A stretch of 43,301 nucleotides of DNA, taken from the NCBI GenBank assembly GCA_016195405.1, contig JACPZP010000061.1, positions 1 to 43,301 on the forward strand, read 5' to 3'. Shown in pieces: positions 1 to 7,829 of the stretch. Origin of the DNA: Planctomycetota bacterium. GTDB lineage: Bacteria > Planctomycetota > Planctomycetia > Gemmatales > Gemmataceae. A program made the position numbers and the translations under genes. Below the pieces are notes generated by a model that ran no database searches, had not been told where the DNA came from, and was given only the letters and a program-made list of their open reading frames with translations. Each line of letters opens with the position of its first letter. Positions within the stretch are counted from its first letter, which is position 1.

Positions 1-253
1 AGGTCATGAAAGTGATCAGCTTTTCTTGCAGCGCCAGGGGATAGCCCACCTCACTTTCGCCCAGGTCGGCAAGGAGGTCGGCGGCTCGATAGGAATCGCA
101 CATTTGAAACTGGATCGACACGCCCGCCGGCATCAGCTTGAGCCATTTGCGCGTCAGGAGCGCGCACAATGTTTTCAGCCAGCCCGCGAACTTGTGGTCC
201 AGCGCGATTCCCAGCGGCCCGGGTTTCTGAAAATTGTAAGGCGTTACGCTCAT
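1..253 (-). CDS. fliM: Probable flagellar switch protein FliM, N-terminal part (runs off the left edge)
   Basis: Reading leftward from an ATG at 253-251, the frame is open to the window edge (84 codons). It begins MSVTPYNFQKPGPLG and continues with a helical stretch (HKFAGWLKTLCALLTRKW). This fits the start of the FliM middle domain, where a short Pro/Tyr/Phe segment precedes the helix after 'FAR.L'. Position supports the call: it follows fliL in the same direction, the common fliL-fliM order. FliM forms the cytoplasmic C-ring and binds phosphorylated CheY through an N-terminal LSQ.EIDALL motif. No such motif is present, and an in-frame TGA lies four codons upstream of the ATG, so the protein cannot start earlier in this frame. 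A GAGGG ribosome site precedes the start. The diagnostic C-terminal SpoA region is outside the window, so a FliM paralogue remains possible. Confidence 0.65.
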   Translation of the reverse strand, partial: MSVTPYNFQKPGPLGIALDHKFAGWLKTLCALLTRKWLKLMPAGVSIQFQMCDSYRAADLLADLGESEVGYPLALQEKLITFMT

Positions 254-260
254 ATCCCTC

Positions 261-344
261 GTAGGTCAGCCTTTCCAGGCTGACTCGCGTCGTTCCTTAT
301 CTCTATGTTTGGGCTGTGCCGTCAGGCTGGAAAGCCTGACCTAC
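261..344. repeat. Paired palindromic repeat between fliL and fliM
   Basis: Two 24-nt blocks, 261-284 and 321-344, are near-perfect reverse complements of each other. Each is also an internal palindrome (GTCAGCC...GGCTGAC on the left, GTCAGGCT...AGCCTGAC on the right). The outer ends read GTAGG and CCTAC. This is a REP-like intergenic element; the block at 321-344 lies about 7 nt past the fliL stop. Confidence 0.85.
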
Positions 345-351
345 AAGCCAC

Positions 352-828
352 TCACTGCACCACGAATTCATCGAAGAGGACCTCCAAAACGATCTCCTGA
401 CCTTCGGGTGAGAGCAATTCGTTGAAGCGCTCGCGAATCTCGCGTTTCAGGCGATTCACTCCGGTCGCCCGGCTTACTTCTTGAATGGAAAGGTCGGCCA
501 GATAACTGATGAGCCAACTCTTCAGATAGGCCTTTTGTTTGTTGATGTGCTCCGTGACGGATTTTTCGTTTTCGCCATCCACCACCAGGATGATTTTCAC
601 ACGCAGGTAGCGGGTGAGCCGTTCCTCGCCGAGGTTGACGACCACATCGCCGAAAGGAATGGTCACTGGTTTGGCGTGTGCCTTTTCCTTGACCGGATGC
701 TGTTTAGTCGACGGAGAGTCCAAATGCAGGAACATCGGTGTGGCGAAGCCGGCGCCCAAGGCGACAAGCGCCACGACGCAGATAACCAGCATATTGCCTT
801 TCTTTTTGGGAGGAGCCGCGCTCGCCAT
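352..828 (-). CDS. fliL: Flagellar basal-body protein FliL
   Basis: A 158-residue protein with a short basic cytoplasmic N-terminus (ASAAPPKKK), one transmembrane helix at about residues 12-34, a charged linker, and a C-terminal periplasmic domain. That domain has the FliL features: a strand around FGDVVVNLGEERLTRYL, an acidic-lysine helix, and a C-terminus ending in LEVLFDEFVVQ. FliL sits around the stator units and modulates MotA/MotB function at the inner membrane. Length is typical for the family. It starts at ATG 828 and lies between a flagellar lipoprotein gene and fliM. The 166 nt upstream (829-994) show no other gene or clear promoter. Confidence 0.9.
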   Translation of the reverse strand: MASAAPPKKKGNMLVICVVALVALGAGFATPMFLHLDSPSTKQHPVKEKAHAKPVTIPFGDVVVNLGEERLTRYLRVKIILVVDGENEKSVTEHINKQKAYLKSWLISYLADLSIQEVSRATGVNRLKREIRERFNELLSPEGQEIVLEVLFDEFVVQ

Positions 829-994
829 GACCCGCCATCTCCCGGAAGACCTTCGCCACGAACGGGGAATCCGCGCGGCCGAAAATCCATCACAATCTTA
901 TATCGACTTTTCCAGGGATGACGGAACAATCAAATCGCAGTCTAAGGATGTGAACGGCTGAATACTGTCGCAAGCTGCGCGAGGTTGCACGCCA

Positions 995-1585
995 TTAATG
1001 TTTCTCATGGTCCTTGGATTCGAGCGTGCCGGCGCGATCGCCATTGCGATCGCGATCGAGAAACTGCTCCAGCGTGTGAATAATCGCTTCCAAAGAGGCT
1101 TTGTTGTCTTTCTCAACGCCGCGCAACTTGCCCCGGAGGTTCTCCATTTCCTGTTTCCAGCGCTTTAGCTCGTCCCGCGTCACTGCGATCTGCGACGTTG
1201 CGTCTTGAATTTCCAGCGAGGCTTGCGCCAAGGCGCGGTCCTTCTCACGCAACTGGGTTTCGAGAAGCCGCATCCGCGACGCCAGGACTTTGCGGTCATC
1301 CTCCGCGGAAGCCAATCGTTGCGACATTTGCGCGATCTGCTCGTTGAAGACGCCGGGCGGCAGGTTTCCGGGTCCTGGATTCAATGGGAACGGCGGCGGC
1401 CCTTGCCAGTTGGGGTTGGCCGCTGACGGCGACGGTGAAGCGGGGCCATGCGCCGGTGCGCCGTTCACCGGCGTGGGCGTGCCTCCAGGTTGCTTCGGCT
1501 CCTCGCGCACCGCAAACGGCCAGGTGCAGCCGGCCATCCACAATAGAAAGCAGCTACCAACAATCGCGAGCGCCTTGGTACGCAT
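995..1585 (-). CDS. Predicted lipoprotein with proline-rich linker and coiled coil
   Basis: A 196-residue protein. The N-terminus MRTKALAIVGSCFLLWMAGC is a lipoprotein signal peptide with lipobox MAGC (acylated Cys at residue 20). Residues about 25-75 are rich in Pro, Gly, Ala and Asn, probably an unstructured tether. Residues about 83-175 are highly charged with heptad-like spacing, a predicted coiled coil. The tail is rich in Asp, Arg, Glu and His. I recognise no named family. Its place inside the flagellar gene run, between a small Cys protein and fliL, suggests a lipid-anchored accessory of the flagellar envelope apparatus, but that is inference from position only. The Pro-rich linker plus coiled coil would suit a spacer reaching from membrane toward wall or outer layer. 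Confidence 0.75.
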   Translation of the reverse strand: MRTKALAIVGSCFLLWMAGCTWPFAVREEPKQPGGTPTPVNGAPAHGPASPSPSAANPNWQGPPPFPLNPGPGNLPPGVFNEQIAQMSQRLASAEDDRKVLASRMRLLETQLREKDRALAQASLEIQDATSQIAVTRDELKRWKQEMENLRGKLRGVEKDNKASLEAIIHTLEQFLDRDRNGDRAGTLESKDHEKH

Positions 1586-1607
1586 CGTGAAATCCTTTTC
1601 GCTAAAC

Positions 1608-1814
1608 TCAAAACACGCAGTTCAAGCGCGTGCGTTGTCCGCAAGTGCACAGGACCTCAATCGCCTTGATGCCATCGCCGTCGCGGATAACGATAATCTG
1701 CGGTTCGGCGACATTCTGCTGTCCGGGCACGCCAACGTGCGTCCGCTCCGGCGCCAATCGAATCCGATCCTGAGGGATGACGCCCGGGGCGGTCTCGTGC
1801 ACTTTGGGTTGCAT
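1608..1814 (-). CDS. Small cysteine-containing protein of the flagellar cluster
   Basis: A 68-residue protein with ATG at 1814 and a well-spaced AGGAG ribosome site. The C-terminal half reads IIVIRDGDGIKAIEVLCTCG and ends in NCVF, so Cys56, Cys58 and Cys66 could form a small metal site. No transmembrane segment or signal peptide is visible. It lies between fliA and the lipoprotein gene on the same strand. I do not recognise a characterised family. The ribosome site, direction and position in the gene run argue that it is real. A zinc-ribbon-like regulator near fliA is one possibility, but nothing in the sequence proves it. Confidence 0.6.
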   Translation of the reverse strand: MQPKVHETAPGVIPQDRIRLAPERTHVGVPGQQNVAEPQIIVIRDGDGIKAIEVLCTCGQRTRLNCVF

Positions 1815-1824
1815 GGATATCTCC

Positions 1825-1896
1825 TAGAAGCGGTTTCAAAACGGGGTCAGGACCTCTAGAATCACAGGTCCTGACCCCCTTTTGAAACCGCTTCTA
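1825..1896. repeat. 72-nt long hairpin (31-nt arms, 10-nt loop) at the fliA 3' end
   Basis: Arms 1825-1855 and 1866-1896 are reverse complements at 30 of 31 positions, separated by a 10-nt loop. The outer end reads TAGAAGCGGTTTC on both strands. The TAG at 1896-1894 on the minus strand is the fliA stop codon, and the opposite end touches the AGGAG ribosome site of the next gene. As RNA it would fold into a very stable stem between the two genes. Confidence 0.9.
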
Positions 1897-2628
1897 ACCG
1901 TCAAAGCGCATGCGGAAAAACTCGCCGAGGTTGAACAGCGCCTCATTGAGCAATCGCGACACGCGCGACTCCGACAAGCCAAGAACCTGCCCGATTTCCT
2001 TGAGGCGCAGGTTTTCCAGGTAATAAAGGGTCAGCACCAGCCGCTGACGCTCCGGCAATTCCGTCAAGCCGATCGCGAGATGCTGCTTCTGCTCCTCGAG
2101 TGACGCGGCTTCCTCCGGCCGGCCGGCGGCGTCGCGGTGCTGTGGCTGCCGGGCGTCGCTGACGTCCTCCCACGAGAGCATGCGCGTCATCCGCAGCGCC
2201 GTTAGGCAGTCGGCCACGTCCTCCGCGGCAAGCCCGGTGGCGGCGGCCAGGGCCTCGACGGTGACGGGCGGCGGCAGCTCCCGGTACGCCTGTCGCACTT
2301 TGCCGACCTTCTCAAGCAGATGCTGCGACAGCGGACTATTGCGGCGCAGCTCATCGAAGACCGCGCCGCGGATGCGATAAGTGGCGAAAGTCTCGAATTT
2401 CACGCCGCGCTGCGGATCGAACTTGGCGGCCGCCTCGACCAGACCGAGCATTCCGGCCGCTTCCAGGTTCTCAGCGTCGACGCTGCGGGGCAACTGCGCC
2501 AGCAGTCGGCCGACCGTATGGCGCACAAGAGGAAGATGCTCCAGGATCAGCTCATCCCGGCGCGTCTGGCGGCTCACATCTTCATAGGCTTTGGCGGCGC
2601 TTTTCATGGCATCATTTCGTTGCTTCAC
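1894..2628 (-). CDS. fliA: Flagellar sigma factor FliA (sigma-28)
   Basis: About 244 residues. Region 2 is clear (LILEHLPLVRHTVGRLLAQL, then ENLEAAGMLGLVEAAAKFDP and FETFATYRIRGAVFDELRR). Region 3 follows (LAAATGLAAEDVADCL), and region 4 holds the helix-turn-helix (LPERQRLVLTLYYLENLRL, then EIGQVLGLSESRVSRLL). This is the FliA/WhiG type, which directs RNA polymerase to late flagellar and motility promoters. I chose the GTG at 2628 because it overlaps the upstream stop as GTGA and has GGGACAGG in front. A TTG at 2652 is the alternative. Its stop codon lies within a palindromic element. The gene sits near the 3' end of the export-gene run, after flhA. No anti-sigma FlgM is visible in the window. 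Confidence 0.93.
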   Translation of the reverse strand: MKQRNDAMKSAAKAYEDVSRQTRRDELILEHLPLVRHTVGRLLAQLPRSVDAENLEAAGMLGLVEAAAKFDPQRGVKFETFATYRIRGAVFDELRRNSPLSQHLLEKVGKVRQAYRELPPPVTVEALAAATGLAAEDVADCLTALRMTRMLSWEDVSDARQPQHRDAAGRPEEAASLEEQKQHLAIGLTELPERQRLVLTLYYLENLRLKEIGQVLGLSESRVSRLLNEALFNLGEFFRMRFDG

Positions 2629-2810
2629 GAAACCTGTCCCATTCGATTCCAAACAAATCGGGCGATCACCACCACGATTCCGCAGGCCAGGCCACTCCCG
2701 CCGGCGCGGACCAGAATCACCTCCGGCTCCAGATCACGAAAGATGCCGATCAAGGTGACGATGCTGGCCATAAGAAACCCGATCAACACGGCCCAGGGCT
2801 GCTTTTTCAC
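2625..2810 (-). CDS. Small two-helix membrane protein between flhA and fliA
   Basis: A 61-residue protein with GTG start at 2810, overlapping the flhA stop as GTGA and overlapping the fliA start as GTGA. Two hydrophobic stretches (residues about 6-24 and 33-53) flank a short acidic loop, RDLEPE. The N-terminus is basic (MKKQ) and the C-terminus is short. It is translationally coupled on both sides, so it is almost certainly expressed with flhA and fliA. I do not recognise a named family. The position once occupied by flhF or flhG in many other flagellar clusters is here filled by this protein. A role at the export gate or in membrane regulation of FliA is only inference. Confidence 0.75.
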   Translation of the reverse strand: MKKQPWAVLIGFLMASIVTLIGIFRDLEPEVILVRAGGSGLACGIVVVIARFVWNRMGQVS

Positions 2811-4870
2811 GCGAGGTCCTCCGGTTTGATCAAGGCGGCGGGTTCAAGAAGGAAATCGGCCGGAACTTCCTGGTAAGCGACCACGGCCAGATCGGGCAGC
2901 GAACGCACCAATGCCTGCCGCAGCGGACGGCGTAGAACATAGTCAGAGAGCAGGGCGATCTCTTTGCCGGCGGCGGCTGCCTTGCGCCATTCGTTTGCGA
3001 GGCTGAGGATCAACCGTTCGAGCTTCGCCGGCTCGAGAACGAGGTTTTTCTCGTGCAGGGATTTGCGCAGCTCCAACTCGACCCGAGGATCGAGCACCAG
3101 GGCATGCAAGCGGCCCGCCTCGTCACGAAAGCGGTCGCAGATGGCACGGCCCAGATCGAGACGCACGCGATCGGCCAGGTCGACCGGGTCTTTGGTCGCG
3201 GTCGCATGGTTCGCCAGGCTTTCGAGAATGCGCGTCAGGTTCGAAATGGGTATGTGCTCTTCGAGCAGCAGGCTCAGGACGCGGTGCAGAACGCCCATGG
3301 TCAACACCGTGGGTATCAACTCGTCCACCAGGGACGGCGACGTCTCCTTGACCATATCGACCAGCGTCTTCAGATCCTCGCGGCCCAGAAGCTCGTGAGC
3401 GTTGCGCTTCAGCACTTCGCCCAAATGGGTGATGAGCACGCTCGGAGCGTCGACGACGGTGTAGCCGGCCAACTCGGCTTTCTGGCGCTCGCTCTCCGCG
3501 ATCCACTGGGCGGGCAAGCCGAATGCCGGATCCTTCGCGTTGGCTCCAGTCAAAGGAATGCGCGTGCCTCCCGGATTGATGGCCAAGAAATCGCTGGGTC
3601 GAAGCTGCCCGCGCACGACTTCGCGGCCGCCAATCAGGAAGCGGTAGGTTTCCGCGTCGAGTTGGACGTTGTCGCGGACACGGATGGGCGGAACCCAAAG
3701 TCCATTCTTGCGCGCCAGGTCGCGGCGCAGGTCGCCGATGCGATCGAGCAGGGCCGTGCCGCGTTTGGGATCGACGAGCGGAATCAGGCGGGCGCCGATC
3801 TCGATGCAGGCGCGATCCGTTTGCAGGAAGTCGTCGAAGATCAACTCTGTCGCGGGTTTGGTCGGCGCGGCTTCAACGTCGGTCTTGATGGGCTTCGCGG
3901 GCTTGACCAGGAGCCGGCGTGAGATGAACCACATCGCGGCGCCCAGCGCGAGAAACGGAATCTTGGGCAAGCCAGGCATGATCGCCAGACAACCGAGGAT
4001 GGCCGCACCTACCAACATCGCGCGCGGATTGCTCGTGAACTGCGTGCCGATCTCCTGGCCGAGGCTTGACTGCGAAGTGGCTTTGGTCACGAGGATGCCG
4101 GAGGCCGTGGCGACGATGAGGGCGGGAATCTGCGCCACCAGCCCGTCGCCGACGCTGAGGATCGAATAGGTGCGGATCGCCTGACTGAGATCCATGCCGC
4201 GCGTCAGGCCGAGGATGATGCCGCCGATCAAGTTGATGGCTGTGATGATGAGACCGGCGATGGCGTCGCCGCGGACGAATTTGCTGGCCCCGTCCATGGC
4301 GCCGTGAAACTCCGCCTCGCTGACCAAGTGTTGCCGGCGGCGGCGTGCTTCGCCCTCGTCGATCATGCCGGCGTTCAGCTCGGCGTCGATGGCCATCTGC
4401 TTGCCGGGCATGGCGTCGAGGGTAAACCGAGCGGCCACTTCCGAGATGCGGCCGGCGCCTTTGGTGATGACCACGAATTGAATGATGATCAAGATTAGGA
4501 AAATGACCAAGCCGACCACGAGATTGCCGCCGACCACGAAATTGCCGAACGAGGCCACAATCATGCCGGCGTGGCCGGTCAAGAGAATCAAGCGTGTGGT
4601 GGCGACGTTCAGGGCCAGCCGCAGCAGGGTCATGAGCAAAAGCAACGACGGGAAGACCGAGAAATCGAGCGGCTGCGTGGCGCTGAGCGTGAAAAGCAGG
4701 AGCAAGACGGTAAGCGCTAGGTTGAGCGCCAGCAGCAGGTCGAGGAGGAGCGGCGGCAAAGGCACGAGCAACACGACCAACACGCCTAATAGCGCCACGG
4801 CCAGCACAGTCTCGCTGCGCTGGGAAAAAGCGATGTTGGCATTCAGGTTGAGCGTGCTCGCTTTGGACAT
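2807..4870 (-). CDS. flhA: Flagellar export gate protein FlhA
   Basis: About 687 residues. The N-terminal half has eight or so hydrophobic helices (VLAVALLGVLVVLLVPLPPL onward) and the conserved FHIPEP-family loop with FTLDAMPGKQMAID followed by DAELNAGMIDEGEARRRR. The C-terminal half is the cytosolic domain (RDNVQLDAETYRFLIGGREV, VVDAPSVLITHL, HELLGREDLKTLVD). FlhA forms the nonameric ring of the type III export gate and docks chaperone-substrate complexes. I prefer the ATG at 4870; a GTG at 4897 would add nine residues. Length matches the family. It lies after flhB, with a palindromic element between the two genes. Confidence 0.97.
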   Translation of the reverse strand: MSKASTLNLNANIAFSQRSETVLAVALLGVLVVLLVPLPPLLLDLLLALNLALTVLLLLFTLSATQPLDFSVFPSLLLLMTLLRLALNVATTRLILLTGHAGMIVASFGNFVVGGNLVVGLVIFLILIIIQFVVITKGAGRISEVAARFTLDAMPGKQMAIDAELNAGMIDEGEARRRRQHLVSEAEFHGAMDGASKFVRGDAIAGLIITAINLIGGIILGLTRGMDLSQAIRTYSILSVGDGLVAQIPALIVATASGILVTKATSQSSLGQEIGTQFTSNPRAMLVGAAILGCLAIMPGLPKIPFLALGAAMWFISRRLLVKPAKPIKTDVEAAPTKPATELIFDDFLQTDRACIEIGARLIPLVDPKRGTALLDRIGDLRRDLARKNGLWVPPIRVRDNVQLDAETYRFLIGGREVVRGQLRPSDFLAINPGGTRIPLTGANAKDPAFGLPAQWIAESERQKAELAGYTVVDAPSVLITHLGEVLKRNAHELLGREDLKTLVDMVKETSPSLVDELIPTVLTMGVLHRVLSLLLEEHIPISNLTRILESLANHATATKDPVDLADRVRLDLGRAICDRFRDEAGRLHALVLDPRVELELRKSLHEKNLVLEPAKLERLILSLANEWRKAAAAGKEIALLSDYVLRRPLRQALVRSLPDLAVVAYQEVPADFLLEPAALIKPEDLA

Positions 4871-4919
4871 CGGCAATCCGTTCCGGTCCTTTGTCACACA
4901 TTCGTTTCGAGCAGCTGAA

Positions 4920-4962
4920 GTCGTGAGACTTCGGAGTTCCGAACTCTGACGAGTTCGGCTAC
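4920..4962. repeat. Palindromic element 'GTAGCCGAACTC' supplying the flhB stop codon
   Basis: Core inverted repeat CCGAACTC (4939-4946), loop TGAC, GAGTTCGG (4951-4958), with CTAC at 4959-4962. On the minus strand the GTAG end contributes the TAG stop of flhB (4961-4959). The same family recurs at 15194-15277 next to flgB and flgC. Confidence 0.85.
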
Positions 4963-6050
4963 ATTTTCGGCGCCATCCCGCTTGGCATCATTCCGCGCAT
5001 GCGGTAGACAAACGCCAACACTTCGGCCACCAGGTAGTAGATCGTCGCGGGGATTTCCTGGCCGACCTTCACCGCTTTGAAAAGGGCCTGCGCGAGCGGC
5101 TTGCGCGCCACCACCGGGACGCCGTGCTTGCGTCCAAGCTCCACGATTCGCTGGGCGACGAAGCCGGCCCCTTTGGCGATGACTTTCGGGGCGGCCATCA
5201 CGTCTCGATCGTAGCGCAGGGCGACCGCCAGGTGCGTCGGGTTGGTTACGATCACCGTCGCCCGCGGCACGTCCTGAAACATACGCTTCTTGGCGGCTTC
5301 GCGCTGCAGCTTGCGGATACGTGCCTTGATTTGCGGGTCGCCTTCCTCGCGCTTCAGCTCTTCCTTCACCTCTTGTCGGGTCATCATGAGCGATTGCTCC
5401 TGACGCCAGCGCTGGTACGCGTAATCCGCCAGGCCGAGCACCACCAACGCCACGGCGACGGCGATGCCGACGCGGATAACAAGCGCCCAAGCTTGCCCGG
5501 CAGTCCCAGCCAGGCGCCATTCATTCAGTTGCGGAATCTGATCGATTTTCCCCTTGAGCACCCAATAGACCACGAGGCCGACGGCGGCCACTTTCAGGAG
5601 AGCCGTCAAGCCACGTACCCAACCGCCCATCGAGAACAACCGCGCCCAGCCGTTCGCCGGCGAGAGTCGCTGCAGGTTCAGCCCCAACAATCCCGGCGCC
5701 ACGTGAAAGCCGACTTGCAATGCCGGCGCTGCCACGCCGAAAACGACCAGGATGCCGAGGAATACGCCCGCAATCTCCAACCCACGCCAGAACAGACCGG
5801 CAAAAAGGTCCTGAGCTTCTAGCGGCCCAAGGTCCGGCAGCGCGCTGTTAAGGAAGCCGAGCTGCACGCTGCCAAGCATTCCCCCCGCCATCGCGCGGGC
5901 GCCGAGCGCGAGCGCGCTCAGACCGACCAGCAACATCACTCCCGTCGTCAGGTCGGCGCTGAAAGCCACTTGTCCTTCTGCGCGCGCCTCCTCACGCCGG
6001 CGCGGACTCGGCGCTTCCGTCCTCGTTTGGCCAAGCTCCTCTTGTGCCAT
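4959..6050 (-). CDS. flhB: Flagellar export switch protein FlhB
   Basis: A 363-residue protein. The N-terminus has the typical polar start with ERTEAPSPRRREEAR-like charge (QTRTEAPSPRRREEARAEGQ), followed by four transmembrane segments up to about residue 210, then a Lys/Arg/Glu-rich linker. The cytoplasmic domain contains the autocleavage motif NPTH within VIVTNPTHLAVALRYD at about residue 270. FlhB sits in the export gate and switches substrate class from rod/hook to filament after cleavage between Asn and Pro. Length is normal. Start ATG at 6050. The last codons and TAG stop fall in a palindromic repeat. Confidence 0.96.
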   Translation of the reverse strand: MAQEELGQTRTEAPSPRRREEARAEGQVAFSADLTTGVMLLVGLSALALGARAMAGGMLGSVQLGFLNSALPDLGPLEAQDLFAGLFWRGLEIAGVFLGILVVFGVAAPALQVGFHVAPGLLGLNLQRLSPANGWARLFSMGGWVRGLTALLKVAAVGLVVYWVLKGKIDQIPQLNEWRLAGTAGQAWALVIRVGIAVAVALVVLGLADYAYQRWRQEQSLMMTRQEVKEELKREEGDPQIKARIRKLQREAAKKRMFQDVPRATVIVTNPTHLAVALRYDRDVMAAPKVIAKGAGFVAQRIVELGRKHGVPVVARKPLAQALFKAVKVGQEIPATIYYLVAEVLAFVYRMRGMMPSGMAPKM

Positions 6051-6066
6051 CAGCGATCGCCTTGTC

Positions 6067-6837
6067 TCAAAGAATTCCGGCCAACAGTTGGCCGCATCGA
6101 CTGAACACGCCTACGAACGACGCCACGATGCCAGGCAACAGCAGCAACAGTGCGATTAGTCCCACGCCTAGCCGCAACGGAAAGCCGACGGTGTAGAGAT
6201 TGAGCTGCGGCGTCGCGCGGGCCAAAAGCGTCAGCACGATGGTGGTAAGGAACAGGCAAAACGCGACCGGCGCCGCCAGCATGAGGCCCCACTCCTCGAC
6301 GGCCGTCGCCCCGGCCACGAGCTGCGGCACCGCCAAAGTCGGCAAGCCGCCGCCCACGGGATAGTGCTCGAATGTGCCATGCATCACACCCAAGAAAACG
6401 TGATGGCCGTCCAGGCTGAAGAACGTCAAGGCAGCCAGCATTTCGAAGATCGTCGACAGCGCCGTGGCGTTGATCTCGCCGGTAATGCCAACCATGTTGC
6501 CGAACGACAGCCCCATTTCCTGGGCGAGAAAGTCGCCGGCAATTCGCGCCGGCATCAGAAACAAACCAAAGAGATAGCCGATCAGACCGCCCAGGAGCGC
6601 TTCACGGCCCAGCGCGATGCCGAAGCCGAGCCAAGGTACGACGCCCGTTTGCAACATCCACTCGCTGATCGCCATGCGGTCCCAAAACGCGCTTCCCCAG
6701 AGGATCGACAGTACCACCGCCAATCCGGCCTTGACCGTCCGCGGCATGTCCCGCCCGCCCAAGAGCGGCAGCACGGCGACAAACGTGGCGACGCGGGCGA
6801 GCACCAGGCTGAAATACACAACGATTAACGACGTCAC
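6067..6837 (-). CDS. fliR: Flagellar export protein FliR
   Basis: A 256-residue, highly hydrophobic protein with about six transmembrane segments. Recognisable features are FSLVLARVATFVAVLPLLGG near the start, GEALLGGLIGYLFGLFLMPA-like helix 3 (here GREALLGGLIGYLFGLFLMP), GDFLAQEMGLSFGNM, and a C-terminal TPQLNLYTVGFPLRLGVGL. FliR joins FliP and FliQ in the core secretion pore. The start is GTG 6837, which overlaps the fliQ stop as GTGA, so the two are coupled. The order fliP-fliQ-fliR-flhB-flhA is the classic arrangement. Confidence 0.95.
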   Translation of the reverse strand: MTSLIVVYFSLVLARVATFVAVLPLLGGRDMPRTVKAGLAVVLSILWGSAFWDRMAISEWMLQTGVVPWLGFGIALGREALLGGLIGYLFGLFLMPARIAGDFLAQEMGLSFGNMVGITGEINATALSTIFEMLAALTFFSLDGHHVFLGVMHGTFEHYPVGGGLPTLAVPQLVAGATAVEEWGLMLAAPVAFCLFLTTIVLTLLARATPQLNLYTVGFPLRLGVGLIALLLLLPGIVASFVGVFSRCGQLLAGIL

Positions 6838-7103
6838 CGGATCGCCTCCGTCGCTTGCCAGAGCATGCGCGCGGTGAAGCTGCTCGCCACCTGCAGCACC
6901 CAGGCCATCGTAAACACCAACACGAGGCCGACCGCGATGAGCCGAGGCACGAATGACAACGTCTGTTCTTGAATGCTAGTGATCGTCTGCAGCACGCTGA
7001 TCACGAGTCCGACCACCAGGCTCACCAGCAGGGCCGGCAGCGATATCAGGATCGCGGTCAACAGCAGGTCGCGTCCAATCTCGATCACTTGGGTCGGGGA
7101 CAT
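6834..7103 (-). CDS. fliQ: Flagellar export protein FliQ
   Basis: An 89-residue protein with two transmembrane helices (LLTAILISLPALLVSLVVGL and a C-terminal VGLVLVFTMAWVLQVASSF region). Between them lies the family signature QTITSIQEQTLSFVPRL. FliQ is a small subunit of the FliPQR export pore. Length and sequence are typical. Start ATG at 7103; the stop overlaps the fliR GTG. Confidence 0.97.
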   Translation of the reverse strand: MSPTQVIEIGRDLLLTAILISLPALLVSLVVGLVISVLQTITSIQEQTLSFVPRLIAVGLVLVFTMAWVLQVASSFTARMLWQATEAIR

Positions 7104-7138
7104 AAACCCTCCGCGTTCCAGTCATCACCTGTCGAGCA

Positions 7139-7819
7139 TCATCCGAAGCTGGTGCTCAGCGCTCGCGCCACGAGATGCCAGCCGTCGGCGACGACGAATA
7201 GAAGAATCTTGAACGGCGCCGAAATCACGATCGGCGGCATCATCACCATGCCCATCGAAGTCAGCACGCTGGCGACCACGAGATCCACTAGAAGAAACGG
7301 AACATAGATGCAAAACCCCATGATGAAGGCGGTCTTCAGTTCGCTGATGACAAACGCCGGAACGAGGACGCGCAGCGGGGTCGCCGCCGGCTCTTGAGGC
7401 GGCTCGCTCTTGCTCATGTGCAGAAATAGCGCGAGGTCTTGCCGCCGAGTCTGCCGGAGCATGAACTTCTTGAGGGCCAGCTCGCTTTTCTGGAATGCTT
7501 CGGCGCCATTGATCTTGCCGTCGAGGTAGGGACCGACTGCACCATTGTGGATTTCTTCCCAAGTCGGTCCCATGACGAACAACGTAAGGAAGAAGCCGAT
7601 GCCAATCAGCACGAGATTGGGAGGGATTTCCTGACTGGTGACCGCCCGCCGAACGAAGGAAAGCACGATGACGATTCGCGTGTAGCCGGTCAAACAAACG
7701 ATGGCCGCCGGGATGAAGACCAAGGCGCCCAGAAAGAGCGCCGTCTGCATGGGGGGTGAAAGGTTCTGGAGCGCCCCCGATTTGTTGAGCTGCTCCAGGA
7801 TTTCGGCGGTTCCCTCCAT
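7139..7819 (-). CDS. fliP: Flagellar export protein FliP
   Basis: About 226 residues from ATG 7819 (MEGTAEIL). Signature regions: ALVFIPAAIVCLTGYTRIVI and VLSFVRRAVTSQEIPPNLVL near the first helices, then KFMLRQTRRQDLALFLHMS, LVPAFVISELKTAFIMGFCI and SMGMVMMPPIVISAPFKILL. FliP is the main subunit of the export pore. Many FliP proteins begin with a cleavable signal peptide; from this start none is present, and the residues upstream in frame are Arg/Pro-rich and unlikely to be coding. It lies directly downstream of fliO with a gap of about 10 nt. Confidence 0.95.
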   Translation of the reverse strand: MEGTAEILEQLNKSGALQNLSPPMQTALFLGALVFIPAAIVCLTGYTRIVIVLSFVRRAVTSQEIPPNLVLIGIGFFLTLFVMGPTWEEIHNGAVGPYLDGKINGAEAFQKSELALKKFMLRQTRRQDLALFLHMSKSEPPQEPAATPLRVLVPAFVISELKTAFIMGFCIYVPFLLVDLVVASVLTSMGMVMMPPIVISAPFKILLFVVADGWHLVARALSTSFG

Positions 7820-7829
7820 GACATTTCCC

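Noticed and set aside
3873..4901. Open frame of 342 codons within flhA on the same strand.
   Set aside because: Frame-shifted shadow of flhA, extremely rich in Arg and His.
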